Below are positions 43,061-53,843 of a DNA stretch of 64,000 bases, piece after piece (position 1 is the stretch's first letter; each line of letters begins with the position of its first letter). The stretch comes from Botryococcus braunii (lineage: Eukaryota; Chlorophyta; Trebouxiophyceae): contig MVGU01000404.1 of NCBI GenBank assembly GCA_002005505.1, forward strand, positions 431,001-495,000. Direction: 5' to 3'. The translations under genes and the position numbers were made by a program. The notes beneath the pieces were generated by a model. It searched no databases. It was given only the letters and a program-made list of their open reading frames with translations, and was not told where the DNA came from.

Positions 43061-45316
43061 GCACACGCGCGCGCACACGCACACATGGTTGCGTGCATGC
43101 CTCATAGAGTGCGAGCTGAGGATGATGTAAGTGGGAATGCAAAGGGGATTCCACAAACTCGATGGGAAGTCAACTCCACGAGCACAGGCTCATGTGCATG
43201 TATCAGTGTGTGGGCGCGTTTAAGTAAGCTCATTCCTCGCTGCCTCTTAACTCCTCTCATCACCTCCTACCCTCTTCCTCGTGTGCGTGCGCCCTCTCTA
43301 TGTATGTGTGTGTGGGGGGGGGGGGAGAGGGGCAGTGGTGTTGTCTTGGTCAATGACATGCAGGCATATATGTACAGTGTTCTCGTGGTAGTCAGCACTC
43401 TCCAACATGCATTTCCTTAGAAAAAAGTGAAGTGTGCATGACCCAGCAACATGCACTTCCTTGTTAACCCCGCTGCTGATGACCCAGTTTGTGAACGAAG
43501 AGGAGGAAACTTTGGGGGTGGGGGGGAACTCTTGAAAGGGGTGGTGGGTGGGCCTCTCACCCCAAGAGATGCGTTGAATATTTCACCTGAGTCCCCCCAT
43601 CCCCCCCTCACACCTCTCAGTGCCAAGAAAAGGCCCATGCAAGAATCAGAACCAAAAGGGCCAGGCCCCTCGTCAGCCAAAAACTAACGAGTCTAGCACA
43701 CGATAGGTTGAAAGGAAAACAAAAAGACCCGGCTATTTGAGACCCAAAAAAGAAAGGGGCCCAGACATACGATAGATTTCAAGAAATGGCAAATGCAACC
43801 AACGTACAAAATGGCGGACCACGCGGGGCTCAAGTCACCAGGGAACCCGCCGTTGGAGGGATTCCTGGCCGTGCGAGTGCAAAGGAAACAGAATGCCTCT
43901 CCGTTGCCCAAGCAATCGTTGCAGCGAATGCGTTTGACTACAGCAAGATACAAGGTACTTGAGCAGAGTACCTGGACTGATGAATCAGTGATGATGCATT
44001 TTTGGTGATTTGGTGATGGCAGAGATGCAGGATGGGTGGCCAGAAACGCATTTTCAAAATCGGGTTTGAAGCTGGGATAGAACCAGAGTGGTGGGAGATG
44101 CGGAGAGAGAAATCGATTAAGATTAGGAAAACAGGTGGATGAAATTTTGTTAATCAACCCCAACGAAAACAGGTGAGACCAGGATCTGTATCTCATGCTC
44201 TGATATAGCAAGTAGATAGAATGCAAGACCGAGGATGCAATTCCAATCCAATGATCCCAATGATTCCAATGATCTTGATTGAGATTTTTAAATCTAGATA
44301 TATTTTCCCTCTTAAGACATGCCTATCTTTACGAACTCTCATGTGAGGAGAGGAGCAGACGCGTGGTTACAAATGCATTGCTCAGGGCCCTGTACAGGGA
44401 AGATGACGGATGCCACGATAGGAATTATATTGCCTGAACCAAGCGTGGGTACTGTTGACGGGCCCCTTGCCAGGCAGTTTGGGATGAGCCAAAAGGTTTC
44501 TAGCTTTCAGATGTATGCCAAGGAGGATGTTCCCCTTGTTCTGAAGCATCCCAGACCAAAGAAGACCCTCAACTTGCCCTAACCGATACAGCACAACAAA
44601 GGCACAGCAGTTAACCGTCTAGTAGTTCTGATGAGAGTTGAGCAGGCTTTGAGAGGACCCAGAGGATATTATGAGCTGAAAGAGTGACGCTCTCTCAGCT
44701 TAATATCGATGTAAAATGGACTAAATGAGCGACGTTCCATTAAATTTGACTAAATGAGCTTCTTCCTATAGGTTGGAGAGGCCACTGAATCAGGGGCGCA
44801 CAGTCCAGCTAGCCATGCAGGGGCGAGAGACAAGGGAGGGCGGTGGCTTACTGTAGATGGGGGTGACGTAGAGGCCGACGTTGACGCTCTGGTTCTGCGG
44901 GTTGATGTAAGTAGCCTTCTCCACATTGTTGATTATCACCCCATTTCCTCTGCAGGCCCCCACCCACTGCGCTTCAGCCGTTCCCCTCCTAGTTTTTCAG
45001 ACTGAAATTCTTAGCCTGCATCAATACTACCATTGCTTTCCAGATATCTCCTTGCTGAACAAGGTTTACAGCTGTGCCTTCGATACATCATCCAGATTAT
45101 CCACTGTATGCATGCATGCGTGTGCGTCCTTGTGAGTACTGAGGCTGCTGATACCAATGCTTGTGAGACGAGAATATTATAGGCGAGTGCGTGTGTTTGC
45201 GTCGAGTGTATACACACACACAGAAACATCTCAACCCCCCCCCCCCCATACACGCTCACACACACATTCAAATTTGTGCAACGTGTGCGGGGGCGCGTAA
45301 TGGGGGCTAAGCTGTA

Positions 45317-45358
<42 letters not shown>

Positions 45359-46392
45359 CCGCGCACAGTTTCACTGGGATATGAGACTAGGGGGAACAAG
45401 GACATTGAAGGGCGTCCAGTTGAAGACAAAACTCACTGCCATAAGTTTGCGTTACACAATGATAAGGCCCCACATTCTGCCTGCAACGGTGCATGTACAC
45501 AAAAGACCACCCTTATAATTATCCCAAAGCGCCAAGGCTGCATTTCCATACTAAAAGATGAACATTAGCAGTGTACCGGCGTGTCTGCATTCCAGGCATG
45601 GGGATACAGAATATGAAGCTCATTAAGGCCGTAAAACCAAACTCTGTAGCTTTGATAGTGTTAAAGCTCCAGCAGGAAATCCTTCAGATGTGTGAGCAGA
45701 TGTGTGGATGCTTGGGTGAGTGCAACGATTCTGTGCATACTGAACTATACAGCTAAATCAGGTACCAAGGGTGCATGGTGAAGTGGTTTCCATAGGATTT
45801 TGTGCGAATGGATAACTTACATGTTATCTCCGTTTGGCTTTAGCAGGCTGCCTATGGTTATTGAACTGCCAGTCAAATTTCCGATCTTGGCGCCGGCACC
45901 AAATGTGCAGTAGTACGCGAAATTATTTTCACCACATCCAATGATCGGAAAAACCTGCTTCAATCCTCGCAGAAACTTCCTTGCCTGCATGAACCCAACC
46001 TGCAACGGCGATTACGAACTTCAGGAATACGACAGCTAGATGTAAGGCCTCAAAGCCAAGAACTGACAAGAATAAGCCGAGAACATGAGGAGCAACGACG
46101 TAATTCTTTTCCTGATATTGGCTTTACTCGCATATGAAACGCATACCTGCTTCGTAATGAACAACTGTACATGTGAACAATTGTACAAGCGATACCGAAA
46201 TCTACATATGCTTGTTCCACAGAATATGTAAAATACCACAACCTTCATTTCACTTGGTTGAAAGGTTAAACACCAGAGATATGGACTTACTGCAGGTGTA
46301 GCTTGCTCGCCCGCAACCTTCGGCACAAGAGCGACAGCGACGAATATGCAGGCAGCGATCCCTGCTTTGTGTTGACCTTGGTACATCCCCAT
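40709..46392 (-). CDS. Small secreted protein of unknown family, four exons
   Basis: Exons on the minus strand: 46291-46392, 45821-45999, 44852-44949, 40709-40932; phases 0, 2, 1 fit exactly, and all junctions are GT-AG. The product is about 200 residues. It starts MGMYQGQHKAGIAACIFVAV, a signal peptide ending near VAGEQA. The mature part is Gly/Asn/Thr-rich with five Cys (GCGENNFAYYC; SPCITQQIPC; KNEC) and many short beta-prone runs (GNLTGSSITIGSL, SVNVGLYVTPIY). I do not recognise the family; an extracellular matrix or wall protein is a guess. The third intron is 3.9 kb and full of repeats. Confidence 0.7.
41115..41500 (+). repeat. About 20-bp minisatellite, degenerate
   Basis: Some 18 copies of GACTCGTAGTCACAATCAT with 1-6 differences each, in intron 3 of the secreted-protein gene. 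Confidence 0.9.
41680..42000 (+). repeat. (AC)n microsatellite with (GC)n
   Basis: CA runs at 41680-41748, 41815-41830, 41900-41955 and 41975-41990, with a CGCGCG patch at 41749. Confidence 0.95.
42058..42112 (+). repeat. Short tandem duplication
   Basis: Two copies of the 27-base unit around AACAGACTGTCAGGCCTCCA. Confidence 0.9.
43009..43085 (+). repeat. (AC)n microsatellite
   Basis: CA run ending in CGCGCACACGC. Confidence 0.95.
43451..43953 (+). other. Possible plus-strand exons inside the minus-strand gene
   Basis: 43451-43687 reads as a Pro/Gly/Ser-rich ORF with PLTPRDALNISPESPHPP; 43793-43953 reads MADHAGLKSPGNPPLEGF and ends ACAAG/GTACTT. Both look protein-like but have no partner I can join with confidence. 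Confidence 0.25.
44852..44949 (-). CDS. Secreted-protein gene exon 3
   Basis: Acceptor CCTGCAG, donor CTACA/GTAAGC. GNGVIINNVEKATYINPQNQ then SVNVGLYVTPIY. Its first base completes the Ile codon left by exon 2. Confidence 0.7.
45320..45357 (+). repeat. (GT)n microsatellite
   Basis: About 38 bases of GT repeat. Confidence 0.95.
45592..45714 (+). other. Possible plus-strand exon
   Basis: Flanked by CATTCCAG and GCTTGG/GTGAGT-type sites. MKLIKAVKPNSVALIVLKLQ, then QEILQMCEQMCGCLG, an amphipathic helix-like stretch. No family recognised; it lies opposite intron 2 of the secreted-protein gene. Confidence 0.3.
45821..45999 (-). CDS. Secreted-protein gene exon 2
   Basis: Acceptor CCGTTGCAG, donor AACAT/GTAAGT. 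VGFMQARKFLRGLKQVFPII then two Cys and GAGAKIGNLTGSS. Confidence 0.7.
46291..46392 (-). CDS. Secreted-protein gene exon 1 (signal peptide)
   Basis: 34 codons from ATG at 46392, ending CCTGCA/GTAAGT, phase 0. A second ATG two codons later could serve instead. Confidence 0.68.
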
Positions 46393-46904
46393 AATGGTCA
46401 ATTTGTGATAAGTTCTATATTTTAAAGATTTGTTGTAATGCAGTTCTCGATACAAACGCCGTACAAGGTATCCAAGACTGTACCACGCACAGAGGTCTCA
46501 CAAGAGATAGGGCAAATTGCACAGCAGTGGAATTGAGATGCACCAGACTTTGTTGAACGACCAAGAATCCAGCCCGATGATTACCGAATCAGTCTCTGCC
46601 TTGTGAACGGGGATACAACCTGACAAAACGGGATTCGAATTTGGAACAGACGTACCTGAGCTTCAGGTATGGCTGCGGTTCTGTACCGAATGCCTCAGCC
46701 TGACAGTCGCACGTGCTTAAGAAACGTGTAAAGACGCATCACTTCGCTACTCCCGTACAACACCGGAGACGGATATCGACACTAGAGGCGGTCCCCGCAT
46801 CTGTCATCCCTCTTCTTCGAAAAGCCTCAGAGTTGTCCCGACGCGAACCTTCCGGGGAAACTCCCGTGACAACCAGGGTATCCCAGAAGAGGAAATCTAC
46901 GTAG

Positions 46905-47147
46905 ATATACGGTGCTCGGAAGTTTACACCGCTCGGAGCTCTTCTGGGAGTTACTGCAATGTTTCATACGGAGGCCCGCCGGTTTTGGCTCCTGCTCAAT
47001 GGCTCCCCACCCCCGCTCCCAGGTCCTCTGTGTCATCCCTCTGCATGGGAATCCTTTGCCGCAGGCCTCCAGGGCTCTTCGGTGGTGGACCATGCACCCC
47101 TCTCAAAGGTGGCTTTTCCACACCAGGTTGTGCAGGTCCCTAGTGAT
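46905..47147 (+). pseudogene. LINE ORF2 remnant, upstream part
   Basis: Open frame from about 46905 (after a TAG) to the insertion at 47148, phase continuous with 51351. It covers the linker before reverse transcriptase. Confidence 0.65.
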
Positions 47148-47407
47148 TGTAAGTATAGGTCAGCGGAAGAGGTTTGTCAAACAAAGAGGCAGTTCGTGGT
47201 GAGCACGGAAAGAGTGTTACATGATTGATTCGCAAACCCACTCTTAAACCCAGGGTGGGTTGAATTATAGTGTACTGCCTCAGACGCGTAGTCGGGCAAC
47301 CGAGCGAACTACCTGAGCGAGGTTGTACTGCGAACCCAGATCACATGGCAAGTCAAAGAGCAATGCCAAGGACCATGCTAGAGCATTATACCCTAAGAAA
47401 TGCTACT
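47148..47407 (-). repeat. 3' LTR of the chromovirus
   Basis: 260 bp, nearly identical to 51086-51345. Its inner end has lost the terminal TG (AG instead). Confidence 0.92.
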
Positions 47408-48117
47408 AGCCCTCCCCCTTGGCATAAGCTATGAGATGGTGTTTATGGCAATGGGGCCACAAACGTAAGACAGGGGTATCACGAACCCTGCTTACTGTAA
47501 CTATAGACATCACGCCTCCTATAGTTACTAATCAGCAAGTAAGAGGATTAAGTCCACAAAGCAAGCTAGCACGACACAGACGAGGGACTCATCTGCTCAA
47601 TGCTCGAATACCTTAACCTTCTAAGGACTATCGTCTGCAAGGCGGATCCTCTAACTTAGGGGACGAACTCTCTAGACAGCACTCACACCAGTGATGAAAC
47701 AATTAGGTTGAGTGATCAGACTAGCACTTGTCCAAACCTTAGGTCCAGTTACCCTGCCCTGCAGTGTAACCTTCGCTTGAGGTGGCTTTCCAACAAAAGG
47801 CATAAGGCATATCGTCTAGAGCAGCAAGCTATACACAACTAACTGCCATACATGATGTATCTCATGGGCAAGATACCAAAGCAAGTCATGCGAACACGGA
47901 ACTACAATTTGCAGCTACACTGCAACAGCAAGTGCATCACAAAATGGAGCCGTGGGTCGAGGAAACATAACCCATGCAAAACAAGTAGATAAGAGACATG
48001 CATGCAACCCAATTCATGATCCCTCTCCCTCCCAGACCCTTCCACCCTCCCTCCCTCCCAGATCAAAGCTGGCTGGCGAAGTCCAAGGGTCATCAGCCGC
48101 AAATGGCTGGAAAAGTC

Positions 48118-49593
48118 TCAAGGCCGCAAGTGGCTCAGCATGGGGATGCCCGCAAGTGGGAAAGGACTGGGGGCAGCTGCCACGTCGTCTGCCAAGTGGC
48201 GAACATGGGCAAGGGGTTCCCAAGTGTTCTCAGTCTCATCATAGCCCATCCATTTGACGAAGTACCGCCAAGACTTTCCAACTCTCTTGTTAGAAATGAT
48301 GGCCTCAACTTCGTAGACGCCGCCACGCTTATCTGCATACAAAGGAGGAGGTGAAGTAACAGTCACTCGTGAAGATGAAGACACATAAGGTTTCAGCTGG
48401 GAAACATGAAACACAGGATGGATGTTTACAGTCTCAGGCAAAAGAAGTCTAAAAGCTCTAGTACCAACTGCTGCAGCAAGAGTAAAGGGCCCAAAATACT
48501 TAGCTGATAACTTAGACGAGAGCCCAGGTGAAAGCTGGTTTTTCCTTGCAGCCAACAACACCTGGTCCCCCACCTTGAAAGGGTGGTCTCGTCTCTTCCT
48601 ATCTGCATAAGACTTCTGCCGTTGCTGTGCAGAGGCAAGGTTAGACTTAGCACTTTTTAAGGCAGTCTGCAGCCCCTCAACCCACTCAGAAACAGCAGGA
48701 TTGGCAGAACGTGAAGGAACAGCAGAAGACAGGGGAGTAAGGGGATGGCGCCCGTGATTCAGGAAGAAGGGTGTCTGCAGTGTGGAAGCCTGGAGAGAGT
48801 TATTGTAAGCAAACTCCACCATGCTTAAATACTTGCACCAGTCATCCTGTCTCGGCCCCACAAACCCTCTTAACATGTCTTCCATGGTCCGATTCATCCT
48901 CTCTGTCTGTCCGTCAGTCTGAGGGTGGTAAGCAGTAGACATAGCAATCTCAGTACCTAATAATTTCACAAAGGCCTTCCAGAAGTGACTAGTGAACCGA
49001 GGATCTCTATCACTAACAATGGATGTAGGCATACCAAACCTAACAAAGACCCTGTCAATAAAGAGTTGTGCAAGTTGAGGTGCAGTGATGGTTTTCATGC
49101 ATGCAGCTAAGACACACAACTTAGAGAACCTATCAACAAATACCACAATAGAGTCAAAACCACAGCAGACAGGTAAATCAGTCACTTAATCAAGGGAAAC
49201 GCTCTGCCAAGGTCCATCCGGAATGGGCAGTGGCTGAAGCAGGCCATAAGGTACGGCTCCAGTCCCTTTATTGCGCTGGCAGGTGTCACAAGACCTGCAA
49301 AAGTCCCTGACTGATGAGCTGAGACGTGGCCACCAAAACTCCCTGCACACCAGCTCATACATCTTGTTAATCCCAAGATGTCCAGAAAAGGGTGTGGCAT
49401 GACACTCTCTCAATACCTTCTCTCTCAATGCTTCAGGCACATACACTTTACCTGACTGCACAGAATAAGGTACAGAGTCTCTCAACACCAAAACACCGTC
49501 ATCCACAAGTTTAACCACTGTGGGGTCAGAAGCACAAAGCAAGGCAATCTGTTGTAGGAGAGAAGAAACAGAAACAGAGGAGACATGCATCAC
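48118..49593 (-). pseudogene. Chromovirus integrase with chromodomain
   Basis: 49593-49186 holds the HHCC module (H-x-G-H-L-G-I..., C-D-T-C-Q-R-N-K). One in-frame TAA near 49184 separates it from the DDE core (FVDRFSK, SDRDPRFTS, GQTERMNRT). Downstream GDQVLLAARKNQLS and the GPF module lead to a chromodomain: YEVEAIISNKRVGKSWRYFV then KWMGYDETENTWEP. Such chromodomains direct integration to methylated histone marks. Confidence 0.9.
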
Positions 49594-49599
49594 TGCCTA

Positions 49600-50774
49600 G
49601 ACAAAGCATCTGCAACCACATTATCAGTGCCTTTAACATATTTAATATCAGGCATGAATCTCATGATCTCAGTGAGCCATCTTTCCTGTCTACTAGTCCT
49701 AACAGGAGCAGTCAACATGAGCATCTTTCCTGTCTACTAGTCCGTCAGTGCTTGCTGGTCAGTGTGTACAGTAAACTTAGCACCCAGCAGCAAATGTTTC
49801 CATTTAAGCAAAGCATGAACAAGAGCAAATAATTCTCTGTCATAAGGGGCTAAATTCCTCTCAGGGGGCTGGAGTTTCCTGGACTCAAAGGCAACGGGGT
49901 GCAGTCCCTGTTCCTGCTGCAAAACAGCACCCACAGCAAAACCTGAGGCATCTACATGCACAACAAAAGGTTTGTCTAAATCAGGCATTAACAAACAAGG
50001 AGGAGTAGAAACAAGATCCTTCAATGCAACAAAGGCTTGGATTTGAGGTCCCTCCCAAGTCCAAGGCACATCCTTCTTAAGCAACTCAGTAAGAGGATAA
50101 GCAACATCTGCAAAATGATCCATGAAAGTGTCATAATATTGTGTCCAGCCTAGAAAACCTCTCAACTGTGACACATTCAGGGGAGTGGGCCAATCCTGGA
50201 TGGCTGCAACCTTCCTTGGATCCACCATAATCCCATGAGGAGTCAACAAGTGTCCCAAGTATTCCACCTGCTTGGCAACAAACTCACACTTAGACCTTTT
50301 ACAATAAAATCTATGTTCCCTGAGCACTGACAAGACAATTCTCAAGTGCTCCATGTGTTCTAGAACAGATTTAGAATAGATTAGGATGTCATCTAGGTAA
50401 CCCAACACAAACCTATCAAGAAAGGGAGCCAAGATATGATTCATCACTGACTGAAAAGTAGCAGGAGCATTAGTTAACCCAAAAGGCTTAACAGTGAACT
50501 CATAATGACCATAACGGGTTTTGAAAGCTGTTTTTTCAATGCTGTCCTCATGCATACGAATCTGGTGGTACCCAGAGGCAGGATCAAGCTTAGAAAACAC
50601 ACAACTTCCATGTAATTGCTCAAACATCTCATCAATTCGAGGCAGTGGGTGTTCATTCCTAACAGTAATCCTATTTAATGCTCTGTAATCAATGCATAGA
50701 CGCCAACCACCATCCTTTTTGGGAACAAATAGAATGGGTGCACAGTTGCAGGAGTTACTTGAGAGGGGATTCAT
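49600..50774 (-). pseudogene. Chromovirus reverse transcriptase and RNase H
   Basis: 50774-49737 is open: APILFVPKKDGGWRLCIDYR, FSKLDPASGYHQIRMHE, FTVKPFGLTNAPATFQ, the catalytic YLDD, then RNase H (FVVHVDASGFAVGAVLQQ, RELFALVHAL, VHTDQQALTD). A direct duplication of about 50 bases (GATGGCTC/GATGCTCA...CTAGTAGACAGGAAAG at 49675-49745) interrupts the RNase H end; the rest (VVADALSRQ) follows to about 49600. Confidence 0.88.
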
Positions 50775-51010
50775 CCGCCCATCAACCTCACCAAATGGAG
50801 AGGTTGCCCATCAACCTCACCAAGTGGTATCGGCGACCAACGGCTCCTTCGGGCAGAGCCCCGATATCTACCAAGTGCCTAATCATAAGAGCAGGATCTA
50901 CAGCTGAAAGGTCAACATCATCTTCATCATGAAGCTCTTACGCTGGATCGGGCTCTGCAGAGGCAGGACTAGGAGCACGGGCTCTCGGCCCTGAACGCGG
51001 ATGCCGCGAC
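50775..51010 (-). pseudogene. Gag remnant of the chromovirus
   Basis: Starts MSRHPRSGPRARAPSPAS, hits a TAA after 24 codons, continues as an acidic stretch (ELHDEDDVDLSAVDPALM) and ends in a duplicated TTGGTGAGGTTGATGGG (two copies 24 bases apart) where it was fused to the RT region. Confidence 0.6.
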
Positions 51011-51085
51011 ATCACGAAACACGAGAGAAAGGAAAACACACCACGAACGAACGATAAGGAACTAATCCTTATCGCCGATACCACT

Positions 51086-51345
51086 TGTAAGTATAGGTCA
51101 GCGGAAGAGGTTTGTCAAACAAAGAGGCAGTTCGTGGTGAGCACGGAAAGAGTGTTACATGATTGATTCGCAAACCCACTCTTAAACCCAGGGTGGGTTG
51201 AATTATAGTGTACTGCCTCAGACGCGTAGTCGGGCAACCGAGCGAACTACCTGAGCGAGGTTGTACTGCGAACCCAGATCACATGGCAAGTCAAAGAGCA
51301 ATGCCAAGGACCATACTAGAGCATTATACCCTAGGAAATGCTACA
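51086..51345 (-). repeat. 5' LTR of the chromovirus
   Basis: 260 bp, TGTAGC...CTTACA on the minus strand, bordered by the GTGAT duplication. Confidence 0.92.
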
Positions 51346-51350
51346 GTGAT

Positions 51351-51676
51351 CTTCACAGGCCTTTCACTCCCGTAGAGGTGGAAGTTGCTTTGTCGGCATT
51401 GAAACCCGGTAGAGCAGCAGGGCTTGGTTGGTTCCCCTCTGAGTTACTTCGGTTTGCGCAACAGTTTAGGACCCCGGAGGTGGTGGCTCCCCCTCACTTA
51501 AGCTTATTGGCTCCCCCTCACTGAATGCTATGTTACGCGCGGGTTGTCTGCCCCCTGACCATGACATCCTCAGAGTCACCCCGGTCCTGAAAGACTCCTC
51601 CCGGTCTGTGCTTGATACCACGAATTATCGCCCCATTGCTGTGCAAGACCCCTAGGGTTTGTGACGGGGTCACGGT
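51351..51676 (+). pseudogene. LINE reverse transcriptase remnant, N-terminal part
   Basis: FTPVEVEVALSALKPGRAAG resembles the LINE 'eEv..al..lk.gKApG.D' block, and TNYRPIAVQDP the 'nYRPIsl' block in another frame about 100 bases further. A break near 51655 removes everything up to KKYLGVVL, including the catalytic YADD. Confidence 0.7.
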
Positions 51677-52738
51677 TTGACGGTTTGTGACGGGGTCACG
51701 CTTCCCGTAGTATATACTAAGAAATACTTGGGTGTTGTTTTATCCTCGGTTGGGGGTGTGGGGGGCACCTTTGGCCTGCTGAATGGTAAAATGTGGGCCA
51801 CTTGGAGCTCCCTTATGCGTAAGTATGGTAACCTGCAGTGCGCGGCCTCTATAGGTCTTCTTTCTAAGTTGATTCTCATGTGTGTTGTGCCCACAGCGTC
51901 GTATGCATGTGAGATTTGGGGATGGCGTTCTTTTTGTTCACCGGCTGCGTTCCCTTCTGTTCAGCTTTTAGAGTCTAGTTACTTGGTCATGTTGAAGATG
52001 TTGTTAGGGGTGCGCCCCTCGGTGGCCATCCCGATTTTGTTAGCTGAGTTGGGGCTTCAACCCCTCGCTCATCACTGGCTGAAGCGTATGGCCACCTTTT
52101 GGAACTCCTTGGTGTCTTTGCCTCATGATCATCTCTATGCCTTGATTCTTCGCGACTTGTGATATTATGGCGTCACTACCCCTGCTCCCACTTGGGCTGG
52201 GTATTTCATGAAGGCCCTTATTAAGGTTGGCTATCCTTATCAGATAGATTGTCAAGCCCCTCATCCGATTGATATGTCGTCCCTTCGGGACCTCTTGCGT
52301 CGGCATGGCCGCCAACCCTGGGAGGGCTTGCATGTCTCTCCTCGTCTCTGCCCGTCTGAGCGGGCTCAGCTTTGCACGTACTCTAGATGGTTTAATAGTC
52401 CGTCCCGCGCCACTCTCTCTAGGCTTTTGTGGTTACGTATCAGTGTTTCCAAGTTGAGGGTTTTCCATCGCTTCCGCATTGGGGTTCACAACCTTCCTAT
52501 TGATGCTGGTCGTCGTCGGGGCATCCCCCGTTCCCACAGGTTGTGTGATCAGTGTCAGGCTGGTTTGGTGGGTGATGAACACCACCTTGTCTTTTCCTGT
52601 TCGGCCCTTCAGCCGATCCAGGACCGTTACCCCCATCTTTTTCGTTCCCCCTTTCGGTCGTTACGTCAGTTCGTCTGGCAAGATGACCTTCAGTCTGTGG
52701 TTAACTTCATTTATGACTGTTTTCAGTTTCGGTCTTAG
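51677..52738 (+). pseudogene. LINE ORF2 C-terminal part
   Basis: 51677-52162 encodes the RT thumb region (YTKKYLGVVLSS) and connection; after a TGA, 52208-52738 encodes the C-terminal domain with C-x2-C...EHH...C (RLCDQCQ, GDEHHLVFSC), a zinc-knuckle-like motif typical of plant and algal LINEs. At least one stop interrupts it. Confidence 0.75.
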
Positions 52739-52993
52739 GTTTGTGTCTTGCCCCTTTGCTGGCCCTTGACCACTCCTGGGCTGTGTCCTTGGGCTTTCCT
52801 GCCCCTTCCTTTGTGTCCTGGGGCTTTCATGCCCCTTCCCTTGTGCTCCTGGCTCCCCACTCGGTACTTTGGGTTTGTGTTTGGCCTTGATTCTTAGGAT
52901 TTGTGTTTGGTTTCTCTCGGTGTCTTGCTGCTTCGGTGTTTGGTTTTGCATCTCATCAGCCCTTTGGGCTGGGTTGATGTAATTCCTTCCTTC

Positions 52994-53062
52994 TGACTCA
53001 GCTCCAATAGCAGAATTTTTAATTTACATCACGGATTCCATGTTGCTATTGGAGCTGAGTCA
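52994..53062. repeat. Perfect 19-bp inverted repeat at the LINE 3' border
   Basis: TGACTCAGCTCCAATAGCA (52994-53012) and its exact complement (53044-53062) enclose a 31-base AT-rich loop. Confidence 0.9.
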
Positions 53063-53159
53063 CGTAGGGTGCACCACGTAGGGTGCACCACGTCACGTGA
53101 TATGGCCCTAGATTATCATCCAGTGAGTGTGCGCGCACACCATTGACATGGTGTGTGTG

Positions 53160-53200
53160 CGCGCGCGTGTGTGTGTGTGTGTGTGGGGGGGGGGGTGTGC
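53160..53200 (+). repeat. (GT)n with G10 run
   Basis: Short TG repeat preceded by GCGCGCG, between the LINE and the copia element. Confidence 0.9.
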
Positions 53201-53253
53201 ACACAGATCTGTCACGCCTCTCCTTTCCTCTCCGGCTACTTCCTCTCTGTGAT

Positions 53254-53500
53254 CTGCAAGATCCAAAGGTGTCAAAGATCAAATATAGATTATCAATATA
53301 CGTACACGTATATCATCCAGATATTGCACCAGTTCAATCAGGCACACATACTCAATGGTGTCGAACTGGTGTACAATCAGATTAGACTGTTGCTTTCAGG
53401 GAATTGCTCACACACAGTGAGTAGAAGAGAAAGCAAGACAATAAGAGAACAGACGAGTCAAACAGGAGACGGCTTGAACAAGCCTTTAGAGAGCGAATGA
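53254..53500 (-). repeat. Spliced-looking copy inside the copia LTR (247 bp)
   Basis: Equals 53545-53966 (422 bp) minus 83 and 92 bases, i.e. exactly 247 bases. Both exon junctions (CTG/GATG and CTG/ATTG on the minus strand) are precise. The 5' LTR has the same copy at 59408-59654. Confidence 0.9.
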
Positions 53501-53608
53501 CTTACAACGTTGAACGAACGAACACACACACTATCTAATCTCACCTGCAAGATCCAAAGGTGTCAAAGATCAAATATAGATTATCAATATACGTACACGT
53601 ATATCATC

Positions 53609-53691
53609 CTGTCAACGCACTAACACCTTTAGTATCTTGCATGATTTCTACATTACTACTCTAATACCAAGACGTCACACTGCCGGCTTAC
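53609..53691 (-). other. Intron 1 in the copia LTR (83 bp)
   Basis: Minus strand: GTAAGCCGG...GTTGACAG. The same position in the copy 53254-53500 has the two flanks joined directly. In the 5' LTR the intron is at 59763-59845. Confidence 0.85.
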
Positions 53692-53751
53692 CAGATATTG
53701 CACCAGTTCAATCAGGCACACATACTCAATGGTGTCGAACTGGTGTACAAT

Positions 53752-53843
53752 CTGTAGAATTAACACACTTATGTTAGTAACTAGTCAATATTCAGCACTC
53801 ATGGCTGTGAACGAACTGAGGCCGTCATGACCCGGAGTCTTAC
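53752..53843 (-). other. Intron 2 in the copia LTR (92 bp)
   Basis: Minus strand: GTAAGACTCC...AATTCTACAG. Absent without scar from the copy 53254-53500. In the 5' LTR it is at 59906-59997. Confidence 0.85.

Larger units (their letters stand above)
47148..51345 (-). mobile_element. Young chromodomain gypsy element (chromovirus), gag deleted
   Basis: Two 260-bp LTRs (47148-47407, 51086-51345) enclose 3.7 kb; the LTRs differ at only about three sites. The target duplication GTGAT is present at 47143-47147 and 51346-51350. On the minus strand the LTR ends in CTTACA and is followed after two bases by TGGTATCGGCG, a tRNA-iMet-like primer site; a purine tract (AAGGGGGAGGG) precedes the 3' LTR. Gag and protease are almost gone, several stops break pol, so it cannot move on its own. 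Confidence 0.92.
46905..52992 (+). mobile_element. Degenerate LINE, split by a gypsy insertion
   Basis: Parts: 46905-47147 and 51346-52992. Skipping the insert and one copy of GTGAT, the frame runs without a break across the site, so the two parts are one element. It is truncated at its 5' end (no endonuclease), lacks the catalytic core of reverse transcriptase, and keeps the C-terminal domain. The 3' UTR is rich in TTTGTG and CCCCTTCC motifs; no poly(A) tail is seen. Confidence 0.8.
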
